Shown one piece after another: positions 5,611 through 13,481 of a stretch of 16,205 nucleotides of DNA. Position 1 is the stretch's first letter. Every line of letters starts with the position of its first letter. The stretch spans positions 1 to 16,205 of the forward strand of contig USPX01000027.1 in the NCBI GenBank assembly GCA_900556665.1, in the 5' to 3' direction. The notes under the pieces were generated by a model that saw only the letters and a program-made list of their open reading frames with translations, did no database searches and was not told the origin of the DNA. The stretch comes from an uncultured Eubacteriales bacterium. GTDB taxonomy: Bacteria > Bacillota_A > Clostridia > Lachnospirales > Cellulosilyticaceae. A program made the translations under genes and the position numbers.

Positions 5611-6968
5611 GTTACCTTTTGCTTTAAGGACTTGTTTTTGAGGGCTTCTTGTTTAGTTTCGCCGAGGCCTACCAGACTGTAATCTTCTACAGAGACTAAG
5701 GCTACCATTTTAATAAGGCCAGCTTTATCTTTAAGAGAAATCACGTAAGTTGGTGAGCCAAGGACATTGTACATAACTGGTACTGTGGCAAAGTAGCCTT
5801 TTTCTTGTACTTTACCTTCTGCAGAACGCATAGCAGCTGTTTCTGTAGCACCTGGTTGTTTGTAGAGTTTAGCCTCTTTAGTACGTGTATTTACAAGCAT
5901 GAAACCAATTGTAGAATCATCTGCACCAGCAGAAGTGATACCTGTATACCAGTAAGAGTTACCATCATCACCATAGACAAGAGATGTACCTGGAGTTGGT
6001 TTAAGGACACCTTCTTCGGCGATTTTGGCATTGAGATAGCCATTAACGTAAGTACCCCAATATGAAATTTGATTTTCGATAAAGTATTCTGGTTGAATAC
6101 GATCAATCCAAGTAGGGGCATCCTCAATAGAGTAGCGGCCTATTTCGCCAGTGGCTGGATCAACAGTGACCACCCCTACAGCATCAGCGCCGGCATATCC
6201 GACTTTGTGTTCATATAAAGTTACAATCCAATATGGATAACCTTCATCATTGACTTCTAATGTGAAATCTGTAAGCCCAATATTAGCAAAGCCATGTGTA
6301 TAGAGATGACGGGCTAAATCCTGATGAAAATAAGCATTTGGTTGATATTTAATATTAATTGGTTTACCATTAATATCTTTAATAAAGCGTACATCTTGTG
6401 GATTAGTTGCAGAAACCATAATGTAACCTGTTGTTCCTTTTAAATTAGTAACCCATTTAATAAAGTCACGATGTACAATAGGTGCTACCCAGAAAAGTTC
6501 GCCATCAATATTTTGAATGTGAAAATCACCGAGCTTCGCAACGCTACCAAGTCCAGGCACTTCGCCTAATTTTTTCATACCTAAGTTATTAGCATTTTCT
6601 TCATCTACAAGACGAATATCTTCTACACTAACAGGGGTAATGTCGGAAGTAAATTCGCTTTCTGTGACTTCCCCAAGGAGAGTGCGATAACTGTTTGCAT
6701 GTAAAAAAGGTGTACTTGAGATGAAAGGCACAAGTAAAAGATAGAGCATTAAAAGTCCACTTAAACCAAAACTGATTTTAGACGTTTTAGTGAAATAGTC
6801 AGCTACAGGAGATTTGAAATCTAAGTTTAAGAAGCCGAATAAAAGTAAAAACATAATAAGCGTAATATACAAAGAAGTGAAATCTGGTTTTAAAACAGGT
6901 AATTGTATATAAGCAAATATTAAAAAAGCAATGAAGCTAAAGATAAAGGTTAATATTTTCTTTTTCAT
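5604..6968 (-). CDS. Membrane-anchored protein of unknown function, apparently frame-shifted near its C-terminus
   Basis: 454 residues. Three N-terminal membrane helices (about 4-23, 31-49, 67-85) are followed by a large soluble region with repeated motifs such as GYIMVSATNPQDVRFI, WIVTLYEHKVGYAGADAVGVV and YWYTGITSAGADDSTIGFMLV, which read like PepSY-type or related alpha/beta repeats (impression, not established). I recognise no named family. The reading ends abruptly as KNKSLKQKVTC. At the AAAAAC run (minus strand of 5634-5639) a shift of -1, or one extra A, would continue as KKQVLKAKGNMLNL into the 84-residue ORF. The start is supported by AAAGGAG 6-7 nt upstream. It diverges from the HxlR gene across 114 nt, so that regulator could control it. 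Confidence 0.65.
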   Translation of the reverse strand: MKKKILTFIFSFIAFLIFAYIQLPVLKPDFTSLYITLIMFLLLFGFLNLDFKSPVADYFTKTSKISFGLSGLLMLYLLLVPFISSTPFLHANSYRTLLGEVTESEFTSDITPVSVEDIRLVDEENANNLGMKKLGEVPGLGSVAKLGDFHIQNIDGELFWVAPIVHRDFIKWVTNLKGTTGYIMVSATNPQDVRFIKDINGKPINIKYQPNAYFHQDLARHLYTHGFANIGLTDFTLEVNDEGYPYWIVTLYEHKVGYAGADAVGVVTVDPATGEIGRYSIEDAPTWIDRIQPEYFIENQISYWGTYVNGYLNAKIAEEGVLKPTPGTSLVYGDDGNSYWYTGITSAGADDSTIGFMLVNTRTKEAKLYKQPGATETAAMRSAEGKVQEKGYFATVPVMYNVLGSPTYVISLKDKAGLIKMVALVSVEDYSLVGLGETKQEALKNKSLKQKVTC

Positions 6969-7082
6969 GATTAACTCCTTTCAAAAATTAATATAAGGTA
7001 AGATTAACATATTATTGTGTAGAATATAAATATGTGGAATATATAGTAAAATGATAAAAAAGAAACTAAATGGGGTGTAAGT

Positions 7083-7460
7083 ATGAGAGTTAGAGAGGAA
7101 TATACATGTCCATTAGAAATTGTCCATGATATTGTAAAAGGGAAATGGAAAACAATCATTGTTTTTTCACTGCGTAAGGGGAGAATGAGCCTTTCCCAAC
7201 TGCAACATGGTATTAATGGGATTTCAGAAAAAATGTTACTAGAGCAGCTAAGGGAGCTTAGACAATTTGGGATAGTGGATAAAGAAAGTTTTGAAGGGTA
7301 TCCACTGCGTGTAGCATACTTTTTAACGGCAAGAGGGGAAAAGTTATTAGAAGCTGTTGAAATTATGCAAGAGATCGGCATAGAATATATGATTGAACAT
7401 GGCAAGGAGGAGCTTCTAAAGCAAAAAGGAATTTGTTGTAGTATACCCACAAAAAAGTAA
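7083..7460 (+). CDS. HxlR-family winged-helix transcriptional regulator
   Basis: 125-residue DNA-binding protein. The N-terminal TCPLEIVHDIVKGKWKTII and the core SLSQLQHGINGISEKMLLEQLRELRQFGIV are the hallmark HxlR/MarR-like winged helix, followed by the wing (YPLRVAYFLTARG) and a C-terminal helix. C9, just before Pro, is at the position of the conserved cysteine that senses oxidants or electrophiles in HypR, YodB and QorR, so a redox or electrophile response is plausible (inference). CC is also present near the C-terminus. Ribosome site GGGGTG is at 7072-7077. Genes of this family usually control a neighbour; candidates are the divergent membrane gene and the hydrolase 81 nt downstream. Confidence 0.9.
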   Translation: MRVREEYTCPLEIVHDIVKGKWKTIIVFSLRKGRMSLSQLQHGINGISEKMLLEQLRELRQFGIVDKESFEGYPLRVAYFLTARGEKLLEAVEIMQEIGIEYMIEHGKEELLKQKGICCSIPTKK

Positions 7461-7541
7461 GTAATGTACGTTAACCCTCTTAAGGTATAAACTAAACCTA
7501 AGAAAAAGTTCTTAAACCAAATAAGATAAAGGGTGATGAAG

Positions 7542-8102
7542 ATGAAACAAGGTTTAGTACTCATTGACTTACAAAATGATTATTTTAAAGGTGGAAAGTT
7601 TGAATTATATAAGCCAGAAGAAGCAGCAGTTCAGGCAGTAAAAATACTAGATTACTTTAGAAAACAATGCTTACCTATTTTTCATATACAACATATTAAT
7701 GTGAAGCCTAATCCGGTATTTTTTGCACCAGATACAGAGGGCGCTAATATTTATAAGGCAGTAGCACCTCTACAAAATGAAGTAAGGGTGGTTAAGCATT
7801 ATCCAGATAGTTTTTTACAAACTAATTTGCAACAAGAATTAGAAGCACAGGGAGTTACAGAACTTGTGGTTTGTGGGATGATGAGCCATATGTGTATAGA
7901 TACTACAGTAAGATCAGCAGTAGCTAAAGGATATGGTGTCACATTAATTGAGAATGCTTGTACCGCAAGAGCATTAGAATGGGAAGGTAAAATGCTTCCA
8001 GCACAAAACGTACACAATGTGTTTATGGCAGCCTTAGCCAGTGGCTTTGCTAAGGTAATGAAGGCTGATGAGTGGCTAAGTAATTATAAAAAAGCTCATT
8101 AA
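7542..8102 (+). CDS. Isochorismatase-family cysteine hydrolase
   Basis: 186 residues from the preferred start at 7542. This is the isochorismatase-like fold with its Asp-Lys-Cys triad visible: D9 in LVLIDLQNDYF, K85 in VVKHYPDSF and C118 in MMSHMCIDTT; the cis-peptide region GMMSH is also present. The family includes nicotinamidases and many uncharacterised amidohydrolases; this short form is most like the YcaC/YwoC-type hydrolases and the substrate cannot be assigned. An in-frame GTG at 7533 and ATG at 7536 precede it, but GGGTGAT (7531-7537) pairs with the 16S tail and is spaced for the ATG at 7542. It probably belongs to a unit with the HxlR gene and ends at the terminator at 8088-8125. 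Confidence 0.88.
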   Translation: MKQGLVLIDLQNDYFKGGKFELYKPEEAAVQAVKILDYFRKQCLPIFHIQHINVKPNPVFFAPDTEGANIYKAVAPLQNEVRVVKHYPDSFLQTNLQQELEAQGVTELVVCGMMSHMCIDTTVRSAVAKGYGVTLIENACTARALEWEGKMLPAQNVHNVFMAALASGFAKVMKADEWLSNYKKAH

Positions 8103-8125
8103 CTAAATAAGTAATGAGCTTTTTT
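8088..8125. terminator. Bidirectional terminator overlapping the hydrolase stop codon
   Basis: Perfect 14-nt arms (A6 then GCTCATTA, and TAATGAGC then T6) surround a 10-nt loop. The left arm includes the last three codons of the hydrolase gene. The symmetry allows it also to end the leftward exporter genes, which finish at 8156. Confidence 0.9.
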
Positions 8126-8155
8126 ATAGAATAAATGCTGTGCTAAAATGAGCAG

Positions 8156-8593
8156 CTATATTTTTCTTCTACGCTGGGGCTTACGCCATAAAAGTGGCAG
8201 TAAAGCAATAATAACAATGGCACCGGCAATAACAGCAGAAACCTGGAAAGTAAGTGCTGCATAATTGACAGCTAAACTATAGTTAGAATCTAGTATGGCT
8301 GCCATAGTGCGATAAAGTCCAACCCCTGGCACGAGTGGAATGATACCTGCAATTAAGAAAACTGTAACAGGTGTTCTACGCTTTCTGGCAAGAATATAAG
8401 AAAGCTGAGTAACAAGTAAGCTAGCAATAAAAGTAGAAAGAACTGATGAAAGATTTTTATCTAAACAAAGTAAATAAACAAGCCAGCCCAGAGCTCCTAC
8501 AGCGCCACAAATGAGTAGGTGCTTTTTTTGTACGTGAAAAACGACTGAAAAAGTAATCGTAGAAATAAAAGCACTAATTACACTAATAATCAT
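8156..8593 (-). CDS. Threonine/serine exporter, C-terminal half (ThrE_2/YjjB-type)
   Basis: 145-residue integral membrane protein with about four to five helices. It corresponds to the second half of ThrE-type threonine/serine exporters (YjjB in E. coli). The motif IPLVPGVGLYRTM (85-97) mirrors MPLLPGVAFTTAV of the partner protein, as expected for this two-part transporter. An earlier in-frame ATG at 8611 is unlikely: GGAGG at about 8601-8605 is spaced for the ATG at 8593, which overlaps the upstream stop as ATGA, indicating translational coupling. The C-terminus is strongly basic (KPQRRRKI), consistent with a cytoplasmic end. Confidence 0.87.
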   Translation of the reverse strand: MIISVISAFISTITFSVVFHVQKKHLLICGAVGALGWLVYLLCLDKNLSSVLSTFIASLLVTQLSYILARKRRTPVTVFLIAGIIPLVPGVGLYRTMAAILDSNYSLAVNYAALTFQVSAVIAGAIVIIALLPLLWRKPQRRRKI

Positions 8594-9375
8594 AATACCC
8601 CTCCAAGCCATAGAAAAAGGCCAAGGGAGCTACCAACACCCGCAGCTAAAGCGACTGCCACGAGAAGTGCTTCTACAGCCCTAGCAATACCTGAAATCAG
8701 TTCATCACCAATGGCATCACGAACAGCAGTTGTGAAGGCCACCCCAGGTAAAAGCGGCATAATACAGCCAATAACAATAGGCTCTTGATGAATGGCCGTT
8801 TTAAAGATAAAGCTGCAAATACTTGCTGCAAATCCTATGACTAAAGCACATAAGAATAAAACAAAGAAATTAACAATGCTTTTATCTGTAAGTAGAGACT
8901 TTAAGAAGCCTATAGCCATGCCAATGAAGAATGAAAGAATAAATTCTAAAATGCCGCCATTAAACATAACAGAGAAGAAGCCACAACTAATGCCAATGCA
9001 TAAGATTATCAGTTTAGAAGAGTAGTAGCTTGGCGCCTTTTTAAGTGCGTCAAGTTTGGCCTGGGCTTCATGGACATCCAATTTGCCTTCTACATAATCA
9101 CGGGAAAGTTGATTGAGGCTTTCAATACGATCAAGTCTTGTACTTCTATTTTTCACACGAACCACTTTAGTAACCATTGAAAAGGAGTCATCATTAATGG
9201 TGACCATAATACCCGTTGGAATAACAAAAGTATCAATTGTCTTAAATTTATGTACCTCTAAAATACGGGTAATAGTGTCTTCTACACGATAGGTTTCAGC
9301 GCCACTTTTAAGCATGAATTCACCAGTAGATACAGCAAAGTTTAATATACGTTCATGGAGATGAGGTTCTACCAT
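8590..9375 (-). CDS. Threonine/serine exporter, N-terminal half (ThrE/YjjP-type, DUF1212)
   Basis: 261 residues. A soluble N-terminal domain carries the family signature MLKSGAETYRVED (21-33) and a charged coiled segment (about 80-115), followed by about five membrane helices (119-138, 142-158, 168-190, 198-215, 233-258). The motif MPLLPGVAFTTAVRDAIGDELISG lies near 206-229. Together with the downstream 145-residue partner it forms the split form of the proton-driven ThrE exporter; in Corynebacterium both parts are fused. Start at 9375 follows AGGAGGGA with 5-nt spacing. Its location near threonine/serine enzymes (ilvA-like gene, glyA) agrees with the predicted substrate. Confidence 0.9.
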   Translation of the reverse strand: MVEPHLHERILNFAVSTGEFMLKSGAETYRVEDTITRILEVHKFKTIDTFVIPTGIMVTINDDSFSMVTKVVRVKNRSTRLDRIESLNQLSRDYVEGKLDVHEAQAKLDALKKAPSYYSSKLIILCIGISCGFFSVMFNGGILEFILSFFIGMAIGFLKSLLTDKSIVNFFVLFLCALVIGFAASICSFIFKTAIHQEPIVIGCIMPLLPGVAFTTAVRDAIGDELISGIARAVEALLVAVALAAGVGSSLGLFLWLGGVL

Positions 9376-9550
9376 TTGAATCCCTCCTTATAAAATTATT
9401 TCCTTTAGAGTATATGCAGTTTTGGAAAAAATACTTGAACTTAAATCCACTTTAAAGGTTATGAAAAGTATACACTTATAAAAAAATAGTGTAAAGGCAT
9501 TGAAATATTGCAAAAATTGTCTATAAAAATATTTAATTGTTTATAAAATA

Positions 9551-9580
9551 TTGAAATCATTAAAGTAATAATGATATGAT
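9551..9580 (+). promoter_or_regulatory. Probable sigma-A promoter of iorAB
   Basis: TTGAAA (9551-9556), an 18-nt spacer, then TATGAT (9575-9580), about 60 nt before the iorA start. A second, weaker candidate (TTGTCT at 9517-9522) lies just upstream. The rest of the 265-nt divergent region 9376-9640 is AT-rich with no riboswitch or ORF seen; the leftward exporter promoter could not be fixed with confidence. Confidence 0.55.
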
Positions 9581-9640
9581 ATATATACATTTGTAATTGA
9601 AACTAAAAACTATTAACCGAGGAAATGGGGTAAGGGTGAA

Positions 9641-11368
9641 ATGAAAAAGTTGATGCTTGGAAATGAAGCCATTGCACGTGGTGTTTATGAGGCAGGAGCT
9701 ACAGTGGCTGTTGCTTATCCAGGAACACCTAGTACAGAAATTACAGAGTTCATTGCTAAATATGATGATATTTATGCAGAATGGGCACCAAATGAAAAAG
9801 TAGCTATGGAAGTAGCTATCGGCAGTAGTGTAGCAGGGGCAAGATCAGTAGTAGCTATGAAACATGTAGGTTTAAATGTTGCAGCAGACCCATTATTTAC
9901 AGCAGCTTATACAGGAGTTAATGGGGGACTTGTAGCATTCGTAGCTGATGATCCAGGAATGCATAGTTCACAAAATGAACAAGATACAAGAATGATTGCA
10001 AGAGCTGCTAATGTACCAGTTCTTGAGCCATCTAATAGTACAGAGTGTAAGGAATATGTTAAAAAAGCTATGGAAATAAGTGAAGCATATGATACACCAG
10101 TTATCTTCAGATTAACAACAAGGGTTGCTCACTCACAAAGCATTGTAGAGCTTGGTGAAAAAACAGCATATGAACTTAAACCTTATGAAAAGAACATTAA
10201 AAAATATGTTATGACACCAGCTAATGCAAAACCTAGACATATTTTCGTAGAAGAACGTATGAAACGTTTAGCTGCTGATGCTGAAAAATTAGGACTACTT
10301 GGCATTGAAAAAGCTAATAATAAAGTAGGGATCATCACAAGTGGTATTTGCTATCAATATGTTAAAGAAACAGGATTTGAAGCAAATATTATGAAACTTG
10401 CTATGCTTAACCCATTACCAATAGAAGCAATTAAAGCATTTGCTGAAGGCTTAGATGAAATCTATGTTGTAGAAGAATTAGAACCAGTTATTGAAGAACA
10501 AGTAAAAGCAGCAGGTATCAATGTAAAAGGTAAAGAACTCTTCGGCAGACAAGGTGAAATCTCTGTAAGACAACTTAAATCAGTATTTGGTATGGAACTT
10601 CCTACATATAGAGAAGCACAAAAAACACCTATTAGACCTCCAGTGCTTTGTCCTGGATGTCCACATAGAAGTGTTTACACAGTAATCAGCAAACTTAAAT
10701 TAACAGTGACAGGGGATATCGGCTGTTATACATTAGGTTCAGCGCCACCACATGGGGCTATTGATACTTGTGTATGTATGGGGGCAAGTATTGGTATGGC
10801 TCATGGTATGGAAAAAGCTAGAGGTAAAGAGTTTACTAAGAATGTAGTTGGTATCATCGGTGATTCAACATTCATTCACTCTGGTATTACAGGACTTGTA
10901 GATATTGTTTATAATAAAGGTGTATCTACTATTATCATTGCAGATAACTCAATTACAGGTATGACAGGTCATCAACAAAATCCAGGTACGGGTAAAACGC
11001 TTCAAGGAGAACAAACTTATGCCCTTGACCTTGCCACACTTTGTAAAGCAGTAGGTATTAATAATGTTGTAACAGTTAATGCTTATGATATGAAAGCTGT
11101 AGAAAAAGCCCTTAGAGAAGAAACAGCTAAAGATGAACCATCTGTAATCATTACAAAAGCACCTTGTCGCTTAATCATCAAAGAAAAATGGCCAGTACAC
11201 AAATGTGATCATGACAAGTGTATAGGTTGTGGAGCCTGCTTAAAACTTGGTTGTCCTGCTATTCAAAAAGTAGGTAATAAAGTAACTATTAATACTGCTT
11301 TATGTGCTGGCTGCGGTGTATGTGCTACAGTCTGTCCTAAAGGCGCTATTGGTAAGGAGGAAAACTAA
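9641..11368 (+). CDS. iorA: Indolepyruvate:ferredoxin oxidoreductase, alpha subunit
   Basis: 575 residues. Catalyses oxidative decarboxylation of indolepyruvate and other aryl-pyruvates to aryl-acetyl-CoA with reduction of ferredoxin; cytoplasmic alpha-beta complex with IorB. Domains in order: the pyrimidine-binding transketolase-like domain (about 1-180, GTPSTEI ... EWAPNEKVAMEVA), the C-terminal transketolase domain, the TPP-binding domain (CPGCPHR near 339-345; GDIGCYTLGSAPPHGAIDT; GIIGDSTFIHSG; a metal-site Asn in ADNSITGMTGHQ), and two [4Fe-4S] ferredoxin motifs at the C-terminus (C527, C530, C533, C538 and C555, C558, C561, C565). The first cluster has the CxxCxxCx4CP spacing known for this family. 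Length is close to normal (about 600). Ribosome site AAGGGTGA is just before the ATG. It is followed immediately by iorB. Confidence 0.96.
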   Translation: MKKLMLGNEAIARGVYEAGATVAVAYPGTPSTEITEFIAKYDDIYAEWAPNEKVAMEVAIGSSVAGARSVVAMKHVGLNVAADPLFTAAYTGVNGGLVAFVADDPGMHSSQNEQDTRMIARAANVPVLEPSNSTECKEYVKKAMEISEAYDTPVIFRLTTRVAHSQSIVELGEKTAYELKPYEKNIKKYVMTPANAKPRHIFVEERMKRLAADAEKLGLLGIEKANNKVGIITSGICYQYVKETGFEANIMKLAMLNPLPIEAIKAFAEGLDEIYVVEELEPVIEEQVKAAGINVKGKELFGRQGEISVRQLKSVFGMELPTYREAQKTPIRPPVLCPGCPHRSVYTVISKLKLTVTGDIGCYTLGSAPPHGAIDTCVCMGASIGMAHGMEKARGKEFTKNVVGIIGDSTFIHSGITGLVDIVYNKGVSTIIIADNSITGMTGHQQNPGTGKTLQGEQTYALDLATLCKAVGINNVVTVNAYDMKAVEKALREETAKDEPSVIITKAPCRLIIKEKWPVHKCDHDKCIGCGACLKLGCPAIQKVGNKVTINTALCAGCGVCATVCPKGAIGKEEN

Positions 11369-11369
11369 G

Positions 11370-11951
11370 ATGACTAAAAATATATTAATCGTAGGTGTCG
11401 GCGGACAAGGTACGCTCTTAACAGGACGTATCATTGGAAACTATGCATTATCTAAAGATTATGATGTTAAAATGTCTGAAGTACACGGCATGTCACAACG
11501 TGGCGGAAGCGTTGTAATGCAAGTGAAATATGGTGATACAGTTTATTCTCCACTTGTAGAACTTGGAGAAGCAGATATTATCTTTGCTTTTGAAAAATTA
11601 GAAGCTTTAAGATACTTACCATTCTTAAAAGAAGATGGTGTACTTATTGTCAATACACAAGAAATTGATCCTATGCCAGTAGTTATGGGGATAGAACCTT
11701 ATCCAGAGGGCATTGAAGAAACACTTAAAGCAAGTTGTAAAAACATTTGTTTAATGGATGCATTATCTATTGCAGAAGAATTAGGAAGCGTGCGTGTAGT
11801 GAATATGATTATGATAGGTGCTTATGCAGCATATATCGGTGATGATATTAAAGAGTGGGAAGAACTTGTAGAAAGAACTGTTCCACCACATACAATCGAA
11901 ATGAATAAAGAAGCTGTTAGAAGAGGTTATGCAGCATATCAAAATAAATAA
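11370..11951 (+). CDS. iorB: Indolepyruvate:ferredoxin oxidoreductase, beta subunit
   Basis: 193 residues, the gamma-type domain of 2-oxoacid:ferredoxin oxidoreductases. N-terminal ILIVGVGGQGTLLTGRIIG is the family signature, followed by SEVHGMSQRGGSV, a conserved segment of the family; the C-terminus has VPPHTIEMNKEA as in related subunits. The start is at 11370, two bases after the iorA stop, with TAAGGAGG at 11353-11360 inside the end of iorA. The frame is open further upstream (from 11304), but that part lies in iorA and has no ribosome site. Translational coupling with iorA is expected for a 1:1 complex. Confidence 0.95.
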   Translation: MTKNILIVGVGGQGTLLTGRIIGNYALSKDYDVKMSEVHGMSQRGGSVVMQVKYGDTVYSPLVELGEADIIFAFEKLEALRYLPFLKEDGVLIVNTQEIDPMPVVMGIEPYPEGIEETLKASCKNICLMDALSIAEELGSVRVVNMIMIGAYAAYIGDDIKEWEELVERTVPPHTIEMNKEAVRRGYAAYQNK

Positions 11952-12010
11952 GGTATATAGATATTTTCTTTATCATATATAATTTAAAACAATAATTTAG
12001 GAGGCAGAAT

Positions 12011-13246
12011 ATGTACACACTTGACGAATTAAAAAATGTAGATCCAGAAATGACAGAGCTTATTCTTGAAGAAACAGCAAGACAAAACAATAAAATCGAA
12101 TTAATTGCTTCAGAAAACTTTGTATCAAAAGCAGTTATGGCTGCTATGGGAAGTACACTTACAAATAAATATGCAGAAGGTTATCCAGGAAAACGTTACT
12201 ATGGTGGCTGTGAAGTAGTGGATAAAATAGAAGATTTAGCAAGAGATAGAGCATGTGAGCTTTTTGGTGCAGAGCATGCTAACGTTCAACCAAACTCAGG
12301 ATCACAAGCTAACCAAGCAGTATTCTTTGCAGCACTTAAACCAGGAGATACTGTAATGGGGATGAATCTTAGTCATGGTGGACACTTAACTCATGGTAGC
12401 CCAGTTAATATTTCTGGTAAACACTACAACATCGTATCTTATGAAGTAGATAGAGAAACAGAAACTATCGACTATGAAGTAGTAAGAAAACTTGCTCTTG
12501 AAAACAAACCAAAAATGATTATCGCTGGTGCAAGTAACTACTCACGTATCATCGACTTCAAAAAATTTAGAGAGATTGCTGATGAAGTTGGCGCATACCT
12601 TATGGTAGATATGGCGCATATTGCTGGTCTCGTGGCAGCAGGACTTCACCCAAGTCCAGTGCCATATGCACACTTCGTAACAACAACTACACATAAAACA
12701 CTTAGAGGACCTCGTGGTGGTATGATTCTTTGCTCAAAAGAATTAGCACCAATGATTGATAAAGCAATTTTCCCTGGTATCCAAGGTGGTCCATTAATGC
12801 ATGTTATCGCTGCTAAAGCTGTAAGCTTCAAAGAAGCATTACAACCTGAGTTCAAAGCTTACCAAGAACAAATCATCAAAAATGCACAAGCACTTGCAAA
12901 AGGCTTAATGGATAGAGGATTACGTATCGTATCTGGTGGTACAGATAATCACGTGATGAGTTTAGATGTAAGAAGCCTCAACATATCTGGTAAAGAAGCA
13001 GAACATATGCTTGATGAAATCGGTGTAACATGTAATAAAAATACAATTCCATTTGATCCAGCATCTCCATTCGTAACAAGTGGTGTAAGACTTGGTACAC
13101 CTGCTGTTACTACAAGAGGAATGAAAGAAGCAGATATGGACGAAATCGCAGAAATCATCTTCAAAACACTTTCTAACTTTGAAGCAAACAAAGAAGAATG
13201 TACAAAACGTGTAGCTGATTTACTTGCTAAATATCCTTTATACTAA
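12011..13246 (+). CDS. glyA: Serine hydroxymethyltransferase
   Basis: 411 residues, full length. PLP enzyme that converts serine plus tetrahydrofolate to glycine and 5,10-methylene-tetrahydrofolate. Visible: ELIASENF (30-37), [11 protein letters not shown] (56-66), the SGSQAN PLP-phosphate loop (96-101), D200 and H203 in VDMAHIAGL, and the Schiff-base lysine K229 in [21 protein letters not shown] at 11999-12004 sits 6 nt from the ATG. It lies 59 nt after iorB on the same strand with no terminator between, so co-transcription is possible; no glycine riboswitch is present in the gap. Ends at the terminator at 13256-13288. Confidence 0.97.
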   Translation: MYTLDELKNVDPEMTELILEETARQNNKIELIASENFVSKAVMAAMGSTLTNKYAEGYPGKRYYGGCEVVDKIEDLARDRACELFGAEHANVQPNSGSQANQAVFFAALKPGDTVMGMNLSHGGHLTHGSPVNISGKHYNIVSYEVDRETETIDYEVVRKLALENKPKMIIAGASNYSRIIDFKKFREIADEVGAYLMVDMAHIAGLVAAGLHPSPVPYAHFVTTTTHKTLRGPRGGMILCSKELAPMIDKAIFPGIQGGPLMHVIAAKAVSFKEALQPEFKAYQEQIIKNAQALAKGLMDRGLRIVSGGTDNHVMSLDVRSLNISGKEAEHMLDEIGVTCNKNTIPFDPASPFVTSGVRLGTPAVTTRGMKEADMDEIAEIIFKTLSNFEANKEECTKRVADLLAKYPLY

Positions 13247-13255
13247 TAAAAAAAG

Positions 13256-13288
13256 GGCTGTAGTACAATGGTGCTACAGCCTTTTTTT
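13256..13288. terminator. Intrinsic terminator after glyA
   Basis: 11-nt arms GGCTGTAGTAC and GTGCTACAGCC (one T-G wobble) around an AATG loop, followed by T7 at 13282-13288. A run of A before the left arm would also permit termination in the reverse direction. Confidence 0.92.
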
Positions 13289-13481
13289 GGAAAGAGTTCG
13301 TTAAAAAAATAATTTTAGTAGAATAATTAATTATTTTTAAGTAATTTATTGACTAAAATTAAAAATTCTAACTTAAAGCCCTTGCTATATAATATAATTA
13401 ATAATAAAATAAAGAAAAACAAGATACTTATTTTTTGTACTATTATATAATTGTAGGTCAATAAACTAACGGAGGTTAAGT
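13289..13481 (+). promoter_or_regulatory. AT-rich upstream region of the GH94 gene
   Basis: It holds an inverted repeat of exact 10-nt arms (AAAAATAATT at 13305-13314 and AATTATTTTT at 13329-13338), TATAAT boxes at 13388-13393 and 13446-13451 without well-placed -35 boxes, and a TTGACT at 13349-13354 too far from either. GGAGG at 13471-13475 serves the gene. A promoter must be here, but the exact one is unresolved; no catabolite-control site was recognised with confidence. Confidence 0.4.

Noticed and set aside
5805..6127. Small ORFs on both strands inside the membrane-protein gene
   Set aside because: They are shadows of the leftward 454-residue frame; no ribosome sites or recognisable domains.
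8590..8611. 22-nt gene overlap in the exporter pair
   Set aside because: It disappears if the exporter's second gene starts at the better-placed ATG at 8593, leaving an ordinary ATGA coupling.
11216..11350. Extra cysteine and unusual spacing in the iorA ferredoxin motif as a novelty
   Set aside because: The CxxCxxCx4CP first cluster is a known trait of indolepyruvate:ferredoxin oxidoreductase alpha subunits.
11952..12010. Glycine riboswitch ahead of glyA
   Set aside because: The gap is 59 nt, AT-rich and unstructured, too short for the aptamer.
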